This document shows, one piece after another, positions 34,061 through 45,149 of a stretch of DNA of 64,000 nucleotides. The stretch is from Forficula auricularia. Taxonomy: Eukaryota; Arthropoda; Insecta; Dermaptera; Forficulidae. The notes below the pieces were generated by a model. That model had not been told where the DNA came from. It was given only the letters and a program-made list of their open reading frames with translations, and did no database searches. Made by a program: the position numbers and the translations under genes. Within the stretch, counting starts at the first letter, position 1. Each line of letters opens with the position of its first letter. The stretch lies in assembly GCA_024734495.1 (NCBI GenBank), contig JALMQS010000681.1, positions 8,701,368 through 8,765,367 on the forward strand, written 5' to 3'.

Positions 34061-34259
34061 AAATACATATCAATTAATAAAAAGCTAAAAAGTTTATTTG
34101 TTTCTCGTAGTGGTTTTACAAAAGTATAGTATAAGTAGACAGCAAACACGATTTTCTTTCCTAATTTGCTAGATAAAATAATACAAAAGATTCGAAAGAA
34201 ATTACTTTTCTTTTCGGGTCAACTAAAGTTCATGACATAAATTAAAATTAAAGGAAAAC

Positions 34260-34760
34260 AGACTTTTTCAGAACTCAGTAAGATGTTTGCAGCTTCGGTG
34301 AATTAATAATTTTAAATTAAAAATATCTAAATCTGATATTTATTTCGATTTAATATTTTCCTATCTAGAATATAAATTCTAAATCTAAGTTCGCCAGTTA
34401 GAGCCCAGCAAATAATTCCTTTTTTACATTTTTGTCTGAATTTTAGAGATGTTAATTGAATATTTTTCGTATATACGTATATATCGTAATAACGAGTATC
34501 GTTTTGATCCAAATGTAAAAGTCAAAAGGCTATTCCTAGAATAACATAAATTAAGAAATTAATGTTTTAGTATGAAACAGGTCTGAAATTGAATTTGTTA
34601 TTAAACAGATCTGGATTTGAATTTGCCTTAGCTCTAAAGGAAGAAATATTCTATCAGCGCCCTTTTTGGTAGTTTTCCTAGATCAGATTCTAATAAAAGA
34701 ATCGCATACCAGAACATTTATTAAATAATAAAAAAGTGAAAACATATTTATGTTAGAGAC
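34260..34760 (+). repeat. repeat A family, diverged copy
   Basis: Blocks 'CAGAACTCAGTAAGATG', 'GATATTTATTTCGATTTAAT', 'AGTCAAAAGGC' and 'TCGCATACCAGAACATTTA' follow the order seen at 1150-1400 and 12160-12430. An insertion of about 140 bases (34365-34510) interrupts it. Confidence 0.65.
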
Positions 34761-34823
34761 GAGACGTCCTTATAAAGAATTATGAATATACTTAAATAAT
34801 AGAAATTGTTCATTTATATCCAT

Positions 34824-34905
34824 ACGAGCTGCTCCAGGCGTGCCTTCGGCACGCATCATCTAACTCGGCCCCCGGACAGGTGGCCCTGGCGGGCGGCGTC
34901 TCGGC
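34824..34905 (+). other. GC-rich hairpin module, copy 2
   Basis: ACGAGCTGCTCC, a perfect 7-bp hairpin GCGTGCC/GGCACGC with a TTC loop, CTCGGCCC, and the tail GGCCCTGGCGGGCGGCGTC. Order and spacing match 4627-4705. It is followed by the tandem stretch at 34913, whereas copies 1 and 3 lie next to hammerhead-like motifs. Confidence 0.6.
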
Positions 34906-34912
34906 AAGTGAT

Positions 34913-36020
34913 TATTAGGTCTGTAATATATTTGTAATATTTTGCCCCTCTTTCGCCCCGAGGCACTCATTTTGGCTATTGATTTTTACAGCATACATTT
35001 TATATAGTCTTAAAAACTAACATTACAAAATTTGATCTATATTGGAGAGAGTATTAATTTTTTGCCCTCACCTCACATTTTGGGAGGTTGAAATTATTTT
35101 TGAGATATTTTCAAATAAATAACTCTCAGTTTTCTAAAGAGTAAATGTACAAAAAAGCTAAAAATTTCTATATTTTGCCCCCCCCCCTTTCGCCCCCATA
35201 CATTCAATTTTGATAAATGATTTTTATAGGAATAGTTTCTTAAAGTAATAAAGAATAACTCTACAAAATTTGATCAAGATATGAGAGAGTTTTAATTTTT
35301 GCCCCCACTCACATTTTGGATAGTTGAGGGGGTCGGATTACAAAAATCTTGAAATTATTTTTTATATATTTGCAAATAAATAATCCACAGTTTTCTAAGG
35401 AGTAAATGTACCTACTAAAAAGCTAAAAATTTCTATGATCACCCCCCCCCCCCCCATTCGTCCCCATACAGTCATTTTTGATAGTTGATTTTTACAGGAA
35501 TAGTTTCTTAAAGTAATAAATAATAACTCTACAAAATGTTATCAAGATAGGAGAGAGTTTTAATTTTTGCCCCACTCTCATTTTGGATAGCTGGGAGTCG
35601 AATTTCAAAAAATCCTGAAATAACTTTTTAGATATTTGTATTTAGAATTTTATTAAGTAAAAATCAAGTAGATATCTTATTGTTCTTATTTGAAATTGCA
35701 TAATTAACGTAAACACATTGCAAAGCTATTTTGCCCCTATTGACCTCTTTAGGGGTCGAATTTAAAAAAATCCTTAAATTGGTTTTTAGATATTTTAATT
35801 TAGTATTTTTATAAGTAAAAAGCAAGTAGATATTTTATCGTCCTTAAGAGATATCGCATAATCAGTGAAAACACACTTTGCCCCCTTTGACCCCCTTAGG
35901 GGTCGAATTTCGAAAAATCCTTACTTATTGACCCCCTATGTCATAGATGTAATATTCTCTCCAAATTTCATGTTTCTATATCCAGTGGTTCTGGCTGTTT
36001 TGATGATGAGTGTGTGAGTG
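34913..36020 (+). repeat. degenerate tandem repeats with C runs
   Basis: A unit of about 260 bp repeats at 35114 and 35374 ('AAATAAATAA', 'CAGTTTTCTAA', 'GAGTAAATGTA', 'TTTTGCCCCC'). A second, shorter type with a period near 158 follows ('AGTAAAAA', 'CAAGTAGATAT' at about 35660 and 35817; 'GACCCCCTTAGGGGTCGAAT'). It ends near 'CCAGTGGTTCTGGCTGTTTT' and a GTGTGTGAGTG tract. Related units are at 46900-47250 and 47500-47990. Non-coding. Confidence 0.7.
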
Positions 36021-36069
36021 TATCGGGCAAAGAATTATATATATATATATATATCAGTTACTTTCTGTA

Positions 36070-36106
36070 TTTCCTGAAGATGGGTTGATAGCCCGAAATA
36101 TATATA
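36070..36106 (+). ncRNA. hammerhead-like motif, GGG/CCC stem
   Basis: CTGAAGA at 36074-36080, T, GGGTTGATAGCCC, GAAA at 36095-36098, then TATATATAT. The same layout as the other families: core string, one extra base, a short GC stem, GAAA. No GTC follows, so cleavage in the classical sense is not supported. Confidence 0.35.
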
Positions 36107-36109
36107 TTG

Positions 36110-37530
36110 AAAAAGAAAAAAAATTTTATATCTTTTAATTTTTTAATTTTAATGTGAAATAAGTGACCCAGTATCCTTAACTCATAGTAAATCCATATTA
36201 AATAAAATATTTATTTACTCTTATCTTTATAATATTAAAATATTTATTTACTCTTATCTTTATTAAAGATGTTTCACCTTGCACCAACACCACAATCTCT
36301 ACTGATTATATATAGATTTAAAGTTTTCGTATTTTTGAACAATAAGCTAGAAATCTCCAAATCTAAGCAGTAAAATACAAATATTTTAGCACAAGAACGA
36401 ACTTTCTACGACTTTTCATTTTTTTTTTTAAGTTATTATCTAAATTCAAACACAGAGAACGACATATGGACAGTAGACATATAACTTAGTAGAACTACTC
36501 CTTGGGGAAAAATTTTTGATTACGTGAATTTTTGTGAAACTTTTATTGATAGGAAACAAGTATGTATTTAATTAATATAGCTAAATACCTATCATCATAG
36601 CTGAGTGAAATAACAAATAAAAATTGCCATTCAAAGATAAAACCGATATTTAGTAAATCTAAAATTAATTATAATTTAAATTGAAGAAGAAATATGTTTG
36701 TTTTTGTTTTTTTGTAAATATACCGGACTACCATATTCAGAGAAATTGTTAATTGAAAATTTAATTCGCGTAATCAGCACTGAAAAAAATAAACAAGTAC
36801 TAACGGGATTGAAAAAATAGAACTATGTTTTGGTCTTAAATGTGGAAGTCGAAGTGACAAGGTGTGTACTTGAGATAAGAGGTTTTTCACAGAGCAGATC
36901 CCCAGCATTTTGGTAAGTTGATTCTTTTACACTTAGTGACGAGCCATGAGCTTCGGAAAAGGTGCTGTCCGAGAAATATTAAGAAAATAAACAAATATTA
37001 GCCGCAAGGGATCATTGCATCATCGAATCAGATATTTTTTAAGGATTCTCCAGAACGTCATAATTTAACAAATTGTATGAGTGCTTAAATTTAATCCTTT
37101 GTAAAGATCATTTCATTTCTTTAATATACTTTTGAGTACAAAAGTGAGACCTTACAAAATTGAAATAAGGGCTAAATTTTTATATATATGTTGTATAGGT
37201 ATAAATTGAATAGCTCCTCGCTGCTTGGACTCCAGATGAGCCAATATACTTGCTCGACGCACTAGGCTAATATTTTTCATATCTCGATTCACTAAGAGCC
37301 AATCTCTTCACTTTGTATTAAACCTTTGCATTAAAAATTCTCTTTTCATGTCTTTTTCGTTTTAAATTCTCCAAACTCTGATTGATCTTGCTAATTTAAT
37401 TTGACCTCGCGATCTTAAAGAAAAACTCAATTTGGAAAACGAAATTGATTTGGATTGATTCGCTGAAGACTGCTGTTATTCTATAAACAACTTTTCTTAA
37501 CGGATTATTATTTAAATATTATCCAAATTA
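36110..37530. other. AT-rich stretch, nothing recognised
   Basis: A small direct duplication ('AATATTTATTTACTCTTATC') lies at about 36205-36260. 'CAGCATTTTGGTAAGTTG' near 36905 resembles a splice donor, but no supporting frame is seen. Confidence 0.35.
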
Positions 37531-37849
37531 TTACACTGTTCGACAAAAATTTGTAATGCTAAATCTAACAATGGATTCCAGTAGAGTTTTATACGCTGAT
37601 TATCATGCAATTTCCCAATTTTTTACAACAGGTCAGAAATGATGAAAAAGGCCATTTTGAACTATTTACGAATCCCATTAGATATGAAACAACAACATTT
37701 GAAATCAAAATATTTTGTTGACGTAATAGAAAATAGCTTCCCCTTTGATTTTCAAATTACCACTTGATTTTAGCTCACTTAGAACTCGGGTTATAACTAA
37801 AAAACTAAAACTAAGTGATTATAAAGGATAATAAACACAGATAATAAAT

Positions 37850-38240
37850 TAATATTAAAAAACATTTTTAAAAACAAGCTTTTATTTAAATGCTCTAAAA
37901 AGAAGAAAATAAACTTTGAAGTAAATCAAACCCTTCATTTTGTTATATTTATATGATATATTTTGCTAGAATATACCTTGACACGATGTTGAATTATGTA
38001 GTGCTGTATTATTAATTATATGAACATCTATGTAATTGAGGGTATATTGCAGGTTACATTTTGTTCTACACTGGTCGTCAAGATATATTCTCACGACAAG
38101 CTTTTACCTATATCATCTAAAATTGTATAATGTAACAAAATGAAGTGTTTTATTTACTTCAATGTTTATTTTCTTCTTTTTAGAGCATTTAAATAAAAGC
38201 TTGTTTTTGAAAGTGTTTTTTTAATATTAATTTATTTTTT
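37850..38240. mobile_element. nested palindrome H
   Basis: Inverted arms with 'CAAGCTTTTATTTAAATGCTC' complements, 'GAAGTAAATCAAACCCTTC' complements and a centre near 'GTAGTGCTG'. A single arm plus centre recurs at 44205-44400, so palindrome H is a mobile unit of its own. Confidence 0.75.
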
Positions 38241-38259
38241 AGTTTCCTTTATTTTTCTT

Positions 38260-38600
38260 TACAACTAAGGAGCCCCCTGGGACTTGGCGGATTCATTTGC
38301 TCTATGGTAGGCCTGGTCATGCTTACCAGGAAAATGCATTGTCATAGAAACTGAACCAACATGCACAATTTCAACTCCGTAGGATAAGAGGAAGTGGGGG
38401 GATCGGCCGTTCCGTTCGTCCTATAATAGGACCGGCCCTGGTCATGCTTACCATAAAATGTTTGTCATCGAAACTGAATCAACATGTAAAATTTCAATTC
38501 CGTAGGATAAGAGGAATTGGTACTAATTCAGCTTGCAAGATTTAATCTAAACCAACATACTTACATACAAACAAACAAACAAACTTTGCAAGTTTAATAA
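38260..38600 (+). repeat. hAT-derived repeat, inverted relative to 43690-43925
   Basis: 'CCCCCTGGGACTTGGC', 'CTATGGTAGGCCTG', 'GTCATGCTTACC', 'CCGTAGGATAAGAGGAA' and 'AACCAACATACTTACATAC' are the reverse complement of blocks at 43690-43925. The segment from GTCATGCTTACC on is present twice here (38310-38400 and 38433-38520), with hAT-end remnants (CCGGCCCTG) between. Confidence 0.7.
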
Positions 38601-38994
38601 CATCGTATTTATCCTATATTTGATTCAATTAAAATTTAGTTAAATAAAAGATTGTAAAAACATGTGGTCTTGGTTTTTTAGTTATAACTCGAGTTCTAAT
38701 TGTGCTAAAAACACGTGGTAATTTGAAAATCAAAGATAATTTAATACAAAATATTTTAATTTAAAATATTGCTGTTTCATATTTAATGGGACTCTAAAAT
38801 TGGTCAAAATGGCCTTTTCACCGTTTTGACCTATAATATTTCAAAACTCTGAAATGTTGTAAAAATCCGGAAATTGCACGATGATCAGCTTATAAAACTC
38901 TAATGGAATCCATTATTAGGCTCAAGGTTACAATTTTTTGTTTTATTTTTGTCGAGCACTTCAATGTATTGTATAATAATTATTATACAATATG

Positions 38995-39345
38995 GTACAT
39001 TGAACGAAATGTGTATAAATGATATTTTTCCTGATCCCTGGAAGAAAGCGATACTGGTACCTATCCCAAAACATATAAAAAAAATCTCGACAAAGTAGAA
39101 AGTTTTCGACCTAGTTCTATAACAAGAGCGATCTATAAAATTTTAGATCGAATAATCACCAAAAGTATTTCATGACTTCTTGAATCAAAAAATTTAATAT
39201 CTAATTTCCAATGCGATTTTCGAGCCGGATGATCATGTCTTGATCATCTAGTTCGAATGGAAAACTACATACAATCTGCATTTCTAAACAAAGAACATGT
39301 TATTGTTATCTGTTTCTATCTAGAAAAGGCCTAGGATAGAATTTA
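38995..39345 (+). pseudogene. LINE reverse-transcriptase core fragment
   Basis: Read across frames on the + strand, residues follow the start of the RT domain of jockey/CR1-type LINEs: FPDPWKKAILVPIPK, then SFRPSSITRAIYKILDR (FRPxS motif), KNLISNFQCDFRAG (normally QxGFR), DHLVRMENYI, and FYLEKA where the catalytic-aspartate motif should be. There are several frameshifts and stops. It may belong to the same family as the four tails in this window, which are all on the opposite strand. Confidence 0.75.
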
Positions 39346-39349
39346 GAGG

Positions 39350-40290
39350 TTTTAAATTTAACAAAAATTGAAACAATGGAGGAATAACGATTTTCTCTTT
39401 AACAAGTTGTCTTTGAATGGCAAATTCAATTTCAGGAATTTATTTATAGCCAGAAGCTCAAACAAATAAATTTTTTTGGTTCTCCAAAACATCAACATAC
39501 CTGATACAAAATAATATTAATATATATTTCAATTGTTTAATTTATCACTCTGAATGAGTTTCAAATTAGTTCTAATAAATATTCTAGTGTTATATAATTT
39601 CAACATATAATGAGTAATAGAGATTTCATGTATACATAATTTTATTAATTTTAAACACGTTCGTACAGCATTTTTTTTTTTTGGTATTTTTTAAAACGAT
39701 ATTTTCAGGTTAAGTATAATTAATAATTAAATATTCCTTTGTTTATTTTACACAATATAATTCATTAATTTACATCACTCCCACTAAAATTAGATGTATT
39801 TTTGCATAATAAAGTAATAATTTTTGAATGAGAATGGCTTTCATTGGATAAAATAAAATATAAAATTAAAAAAAAATGAATTTATGAGAATAGATTTTTA
39901 ATTGATCAAATAATAAACAATGAATAGACTTCATCATTCATTTTTAAATTAATAATAAATAAAAATCTCTATCAGAATAGCAACTTCTGATCCAGTCCAC
40001 CCCCTATTTTACATTTCCCAAGATGATTAAAACTGAATGTATCTATTGAAACCAAAATCTAATGAGCTCCTATTCTCAATAGAAAATATCTATAGATAAA
40101 ATTTCATTTTGATACATTCATTGATTTTTAGGCTAGAGTGTACAAACAATTTATTTGCTAACACATGGAATCATTAACAGACATTTTAACAAAAGAATTA
40201 ATATAATTAAACAGAAGATTTGAATATCTTTTTTTTGAAAATTAGATAGACTTTTTTTCAAAAATACAACTCACGGTGAAAACCAAATAT
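39350..40290. other. very AT-rich stretch, nothing recognised
   Basis: Homopolymers and AT-rich runs only; no paired ends or frames. Confidence 0.4.
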
Positions 40291-40295
40291 ATAAA

Positions 40296-40532
40296 GAAAT
40301 TATTTAATTAAGGTCAAAAATCTAAGATTTTAGTAGAATATTTTTACATTGCATATCAGAGGGCTTCGTCCACTCAGGAGTTGAACCCGAGTACTAACAC
40401 GCTTGCCGGGCTTATTATTTCGAGCATCGAGGGATCAAATCTTGAGGGGACGAATCCCTCTGAAAATATGCAATGTAAAAATATTCTATTAAAATCTTAG
40501 ATTTTTGACCTTAATTAAATTCTTTCTTAAAA
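40296..40532. mobile_element. palindrome with a tRNA-like centre, copy 1
   Basis: The arms 40296-40360 and 40468-40532 ('GGTCAAAAATCTAAGATTTTA' type, 'TACATTGCATAT') are nearly perfect complements. The centre carries a perfect polymerase-III B box on minus (GGTTCAACTCC, 40377-40387) and a second similar box on plus ('GGGATCAAATCTTGAGG'). So the tRNA-like sequence itself is partly mirrored. Confidence 0.6.
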
Positions 40533-40616
40533 TAATAAATATTTTTTAAAATATAAATTTTTCGATGTTTATTATTTTGACTTTTATTGGAGACCGAAAA
40601 GCTGTGAATTCCTTCA

Positions 40617-40760
40617 ATTTTTTTTTTTTTTTTTTTTTTTTTAACCATTTTTGAGATATTTCGAAAAAACAAACGATTTTTCATACACAATTACAATGCT
40701 TCATCATACCCTGTATGGGAAATTTAATATTATAAAATTAGAATAATCAATAAATACTTT
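40617..40760. repeat. poly-T tract and a diverged repeat related to 48340-48480
   Basis: A run of about 24 T, then 'ACCATTTTTGAGATATTTCG'. 'CATACCCTGTATGG' and 'TTACAATGCTT' match the reverse complement of 'CCATACACGGTATGG' and 'AAGTATTGTAA' at 48341-48365. Confidence 0.45.
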
Positions 40761-41332
40761 TAGCTTTTACATATTCTCTATCAGAGCAAAAATAAATCTA
40801 TCATTTTATCTCGTTGCTGTTATATCAAAATGTCGTATGTAAAAATCTACACTTTTCAGTAGCTAAGAAAAACATCTGTTTTCATTTTGTATTAACCTTA
40901 AATAATTTTTGTTTTTAATCTGCAACTTGAGTTCTATCACCTGATAACATACAACAATTTGATAGCAGATGTAGCTATAACAAATACAAGTGTTTTTCTT
41001 CAATAAAATTTTTTTGGTAATTTGATTTTGATATAACAGTGACGATCGGTTTGATAAATATGGTAACTGATGAAGAAATAATGAGATAAATTGGAAATAG
41101 AACTAGATATAATAGAAATTTAATCTTGAAGAGACCTCAATATTACAGTCGCATTGTCGAAACCTTTTTTATCCCCATTTGTAATACTAATTATTCAAAA
41201 AATACAGGGCTGAATAGAGTGATGCTAAAGGCAAACTCCTCACAATTGGACTTCTTTTCATGTGGTGTGAGGGATATCAAAAGATATTGCTCACACTACG
41301 ATTAATTCTCTAATAGATTGTATTATATTATT

Positions 41333-41545
41333 ACATGCTTTATATTAGCTTCACTGTATGTATCTATCTGTGTACTATTTATCTATCTATTAATGTGACT
41401 TTTGTTCTGTTAAATTTATCTATAAAAATAATTGTTACCTACTCAATTTAAATGAAATAATATAATTATAATAAAAGCATTACATTATGTTAAATTCCGC
41501 AAACTTTTCTCTATAAAAATAATTAAGACTATAAATTAGTATTTT
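41333..41545 (+). repeat. dispersed repeat C, copy 2
   Basis: Same blocks as 2115-2335 in the same order. Downstream is a short AATAAAATAAAATAA microsatellite (41615-41643). Confidence 0.65.
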
Positions 41546-41887
41546 AGTTTTGTTAAATTGTTGATTTATTGTATAAAAATGTATATTGTAACTGGGATAA
41601 CTCCCGTATATCGAATAAAATAAAATAAAATAAAAATAAAATAATTCGTTAGAATGCATAACGTTTTGAACAGGACTTCAGATTGGAAATTAATTCTTAT
41701 ACAGACATCTGATCATGTAGCTGAACAGGAAAATTATGTTCTAAATGTTGGATTCTAATGAGCTTTTCTCATTATAAATACTCAAATTCAGAAACTGCAA
41801 ACAGCACCAAGTATCTAAAACTTTCACTATTTGTAACAGGAATGCAAGGTATCGGACAAAATTAAAATCATAGAGTTTTTATAAAAT

Positions 41888-41930
41888 GGGCTAGACGTTT
41901 CGTCAATTTATTTTGACTTCCTCAGTGACC
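41888..41930 (-). ncRNA. hammerhead-like motif, GGCCA family
   Basis: Minus strand: GGTCA, CTGAGGA, A, GTCAA...TTGAC, GAAACGTC, TAGCC. Stem II is perfect and stem I has changed at two positions (GGTCA/TAGCC). Confidence 0.5.
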
Positions 41931-42150
41931 CATTTTATCACTTTTTCAAAAAACAATTTCACTATACGACAAAACATCATTAATCTTTTTTTATAAAATA
42001 TTCCTGGCTTAAACTAATCAACAATCTTGGATTTTTCTTTGAAAAAGAAAATTTGATTGTTGATTAATTTAAGCCAGGAATATTTTATAAAAAAGATTAA
42101 TGATGTTTTGTCGTATAGTGAAATTGTTTTTTTACAAAGGGCGATAAAAT

Positions 42151-42194
42151 GGGCCACTGAGGAAGTCAAAATAAATTGACGAAACGTCTGGCCC
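42151..42194 (+). ncRNA. hammerhead-like motif, GGCCA family, best copy
   Basis: GGCCA (42152-42156), CTGAGGA, A, GTCAAAATAAATTGAC, GAAACGTC, TGGCC. Both helices are perfect and both core strings are intact. Compared with a classical hammerhead, the extra A before stem II and the loop-less stem III are the deviations. Confidence 0.55.
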
Positions 42195-42469
42195 ATTTAA
42201 TAAAAACTCTGTGTTTTTAATTTTATCCAATTCCCTACTATTCCTGTTACTAATTTATATTTATGTTTATTATTAATTCGTTATAAAGGAGAATTTCTAG
42301 AGTTAATAAGTTTTCACTTTTTTTTTGTAATTTAATAAATCTTTTGTTGACCAAATTGCTTCATTATAATCTAATGGTGAATTACTAAAAAGGGTACGGA
42401 TAAAATGAACTTTCTTTCTTTAGAGCCAAGCATTGCAAGGATGGAAATACATGTCGAAACTTGTTTCAG

Positions 42470-43060
42470 ACTAGTATAGATTAATTTCATAATTTCTATT
42501 ATTCTAGAAACGTCCTTTAAATATTGAATTGAAATGAACATCAGATTTAGATATTGATCATTTGAAATGATTTATTCGCCGGAACTGCAAACAGCGTACC
42601 GAGTCTTGAAAAAAGTTCACTTTTTCCTCTAATTATTATTTTAAAATGTATTCTCTCATTAGAAATATCTATTATTTAAAAACATGTCTATTTTAATCTA
42701 TACACTATGATCATGCTTTGGCATTGTTCAAAATGAGAAAGGTTTTAATGGATGATGAGGGATAAGCAAATTCAAAAAAAAGGGGTCTGGATGAAAGAAG
42801 TTATAATATTTCCAGATTAACGACCCGAAATGTTCCACTTGAATTTTACCGAGCAATCGCTGTTGGACGAATGAATGATTCCTAGAAAAACGACTGTTTC
42901 AAGCTCCCTACTATAAATTTAGTCTATCAATGATGCTAGAAAGGAAAGGTTTTTAATTGTGTCCAATTTCCTGCTATTCCTGTTAGAAATTTACTATGGA
43001 TGCGAATGATACAACTTTCACTATTTGTTCGATTTTTTTTTAACGGAGATCAATTTGGGG
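42470..43060. repeat. inverted repeat-A fragment and family flank
   Basis: 42470-42640 is repeat A family in reverse orientation ('GGAACTGCAAACAGCGTACC', 'GAGTCTTGAAAAAAG'). 42955-43015 ('CCAATTTCCTGCTATTCCTG', 'GGATGCGAATGATACAAC') is the flank seen beside both ACTCTGTG foldbacks. Confidence 0.55.
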
Positions 43061-43690
43061 AGGTGTCAGGTAAAAATCGAACGTTGTAAACTAAGCATTC
43101 CCTTAATCAAATACACTCCTATACCATTTTTTAAATTTATTTTCCTGAAACGCATTTTGATTAATAGAAGTTGATGTATGCTCGTTCACAGAGATGCACT
43201 TCTTTTTTGTTCCCTTTTTGTAATAGCTGCAACAAGAATGATTTTTAATCTTAAACGGTGAATCTTAAATATATTGCTTGCCTGAGGCCTCCAAAAAAAC
43301 AAAGATCCCCGGGAAGCAATTTGCCAGTTGAATTTTATACAAGAGACGAAAGTCGATTTCAGTGTTGACGTGAGGTGAAATTGGCTCAAACTTCAACTTC
43401 AAATACCCGACCAATGAGATAAATTCTTTGATAAACTTAGTGGATATACAATAATATATATATAGGGAGGGATAGGGAAGAATGGAATTCCGTTTTGTTA
43501 ATCAAGAACATAAATTTAATGTTAAGATACAGCGGATAGCTTTCTCTTTGTTTCTATTTTAATGGCTAATCGTAGGCAAAAGTGAAATCCTTTCGAAACT
43601 CGGTATGCTGTTTTCATCTACGGTCACATCAGTTTCAATTGTAAATATCTCAATCTGATATTCATTTCGAATTAATATTTTTACAAGCTT
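43060..43690. other. stretch without recognised gene
   Basis: A minus-strand frame (43389-43186, 67 codons) has no recognisable domain. 43585-43680 is another repeat A fragment ('AACTCGGTATGCTG'). Confidence 0.35.
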
Positions 43691-43840
43691 TTATTAAGTT
43701 TACTATGCTTGTTTGTTTGTATGTTGGTTTAGGTTAAATCTTGCAAGCTCAATTAGAACCACTTCCTCTTATCCTACGGAGTTGAGATTTTACACGTTGG
43801 TTCAGTTTTGATGGCAATGCATTTTTATGGTAAGCATGAC

Positions 43841-44014
43841 CAGGGCCGGCACTACCATAGAGCGAACGGAGCGGCCGCTTCAGGTGCCAAGTCCCAGGGG
43901 CTAAGAAAAATAAACAAAATAATATTTTTCTCGTTTTTCAATATTTTGATAATAAGGGTAGGAGGGTATAATTGGGTCTTGCTCCATCCTAAAACTTGCC
44001 TCGGCCCGGCACTG
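43841..44014. mobile_element. hAT-like MITE, 174 bp, with perfect 8-bp target duplication
   Basis: The left end CAGGGCCGGCACTACC and right end CGGCCCGGCACTG are flanked by AGCATGAC (43833-43840 and 44015-44022). It inserted into the repeat shared with 38260-38600. At 38300 an end of the same MITE is visible in reverse orientation. Confidence 0.9.
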
Positions 44015-44204
44015 AGCATGACTTGATTCTACACCTAGGATTGGCTCCAGACAAAGGAACTACTCAACGGTCAACAGCATAGACACAGATTGTAGTAAAT
44101 TAAGGAAAGCGGCCGTGCGACAATGACGCATTAATTGAAATGAACAGACTTAGAAACATGTCCAGCGAAAAATAAAAAATAAAAAATTAATTAATTTAAA
44201 TAAA

Positions 44205-44400
44205 AAACATTTTTAAAAACAAGCTTTTATTTAAATGCTCTACAATGAAGAAAATAAACTTTGAAGTAAATCAAACCCTTCATTTTGTCACATTATATAA
44301 TTTTATATGATATAAAAGCTTGTCACGAGAATATATCTTGACACAAGTAATTCTAAGTATAATAGAACAAATATGGTGAAGTACAATATACCCTCAATTA
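44205..44400 (+). repeat. partial copy of palindrome H
   Basis: 'CAAGCTTTTATTTAAATGCTC' and 'GAAGTAAATCAAACCCTTC' match the left arm at 37875-37945. The continuation 'ACCCTCAATTACATAGATG' matches the centre (38030-38045) in reverse orientation. Confidence 0.65.
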
Positions 44401-44470
44401 CATAGATGTTCATATAACTAATAATACGCCGTTCCTAGAATAATAGAAACTAAGAAATTAATCTCTAAAG

Positions 44471-44560
44471 CAGGGTTTCCCAAACTATCTTTCGCGGAAC
44501 ACTGGTGTTCCACGGAGAGTGAATAAGTGCTCCGCAAAAGCTTAGAATGGTTTTATTAAA
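44471..44560 (+). mobile_element. hAT-like end, truncated
   Basis: CAGGGTTTCCCAAACTA at 44471 followed by 'TCGCGGAACACTGGTGTTCC' has the look of a hAT-type left end. I did not find the matching right end or a target duplication. Confidence 0.4.
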
Positions 44561-45149
44561 GGACTTCATTTTATCTGAGAATTCATCTATCTATATTGTG
44601 CCTAATATCAAGAAAATTTAAAATTTTACTATATTTGAAGTACTGTAGGTATTATGTCATATCATGTTGGTCTGTCTATACTTATTATATTAGGTTGGAG
44701 TTGGTGGTGGTTCACATAGAGGAAAATAAATTTTTTTTTTTTTAAATTACTCAATTTATTTCGAGTTGTTAGCTCATCATCATGAGTACTGTACATCGAC
44801 TAAAGAAACCAACACCGCGTTCCCTAAGTTTGATTGTCTATACTTATATAGCTTATTGTAATATATCATATTATAGTTGTATCTGCTGATGTATGCACTT
44901 ATATTATTTCTCAGTATATTGTATCAAATGACTTGTATCTGCTCTAAGATGCATCCGCCTCAGAGCATTGTTTAACAAATCAATAAATGAATTAATAAAA
45001 TAAAACAGGACTGAAATTGGATTTGGTAACCTTGCAATATCTTAGCTTTAAAACAAGACTGCTCATATTATCTGCCCTCTTTTTAGTCAATTTACCGATT
45101 AGATTCTAATGAAAAAATCGCTCACCAGCACATTTATTACAAATTAAAT

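Larger units (their letters stand above)
37535..38960. mobile_element. long-TIR element family B, about 1.43 kb
   Basis: The left arm (37535-37830) and right arm (38640-38960) are reverse complements with outer ends ACTGTTCGACAAAAAT and AGTGCTCGACAAAAAT. The same arms without the interior form the foldback at 1431-2053. The interior holds a second palindrome (37850-38240) and a hAT-derived segment (38260-38600), so this element has accepted other insertions. Confidence 0.75.
41858..42231. mobile_element. foldback with divergent hammerhead-like pair (ACTCTGTG family, copy 2)
   Basis: Near-perfect inverted arms run to a centre at about 42035-42065 ('ATCAACAATC' against 'GATTGTTGAT'). The outer sequence is 'AAAATTAAAATCATAGAG', the counterpart of 'AAACTCTGTGTTTTTAATTT' on the right. 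It holds motifs at 41888-41930 (-) and 42151-42194 (+). The right flank continues into family sequence shared with 27003-27070 and 42955-43015. Confidence 0.85.

Noticed and set aside
35169..35454. C-run tracts as i-motif or G-quadruplex regulators
   Set aside because: They are single homopolymer runs within a degenerate tandem repeat, so a regulatory role cannot be supported.
36895..36925. Splice donor 'TTTTGGTAAGTTG' as evidence of an exon
   Set aside because: No open frame or acceptor of matching phase lies upstream; a single donor-like string is expected by chance in DNA of this length.
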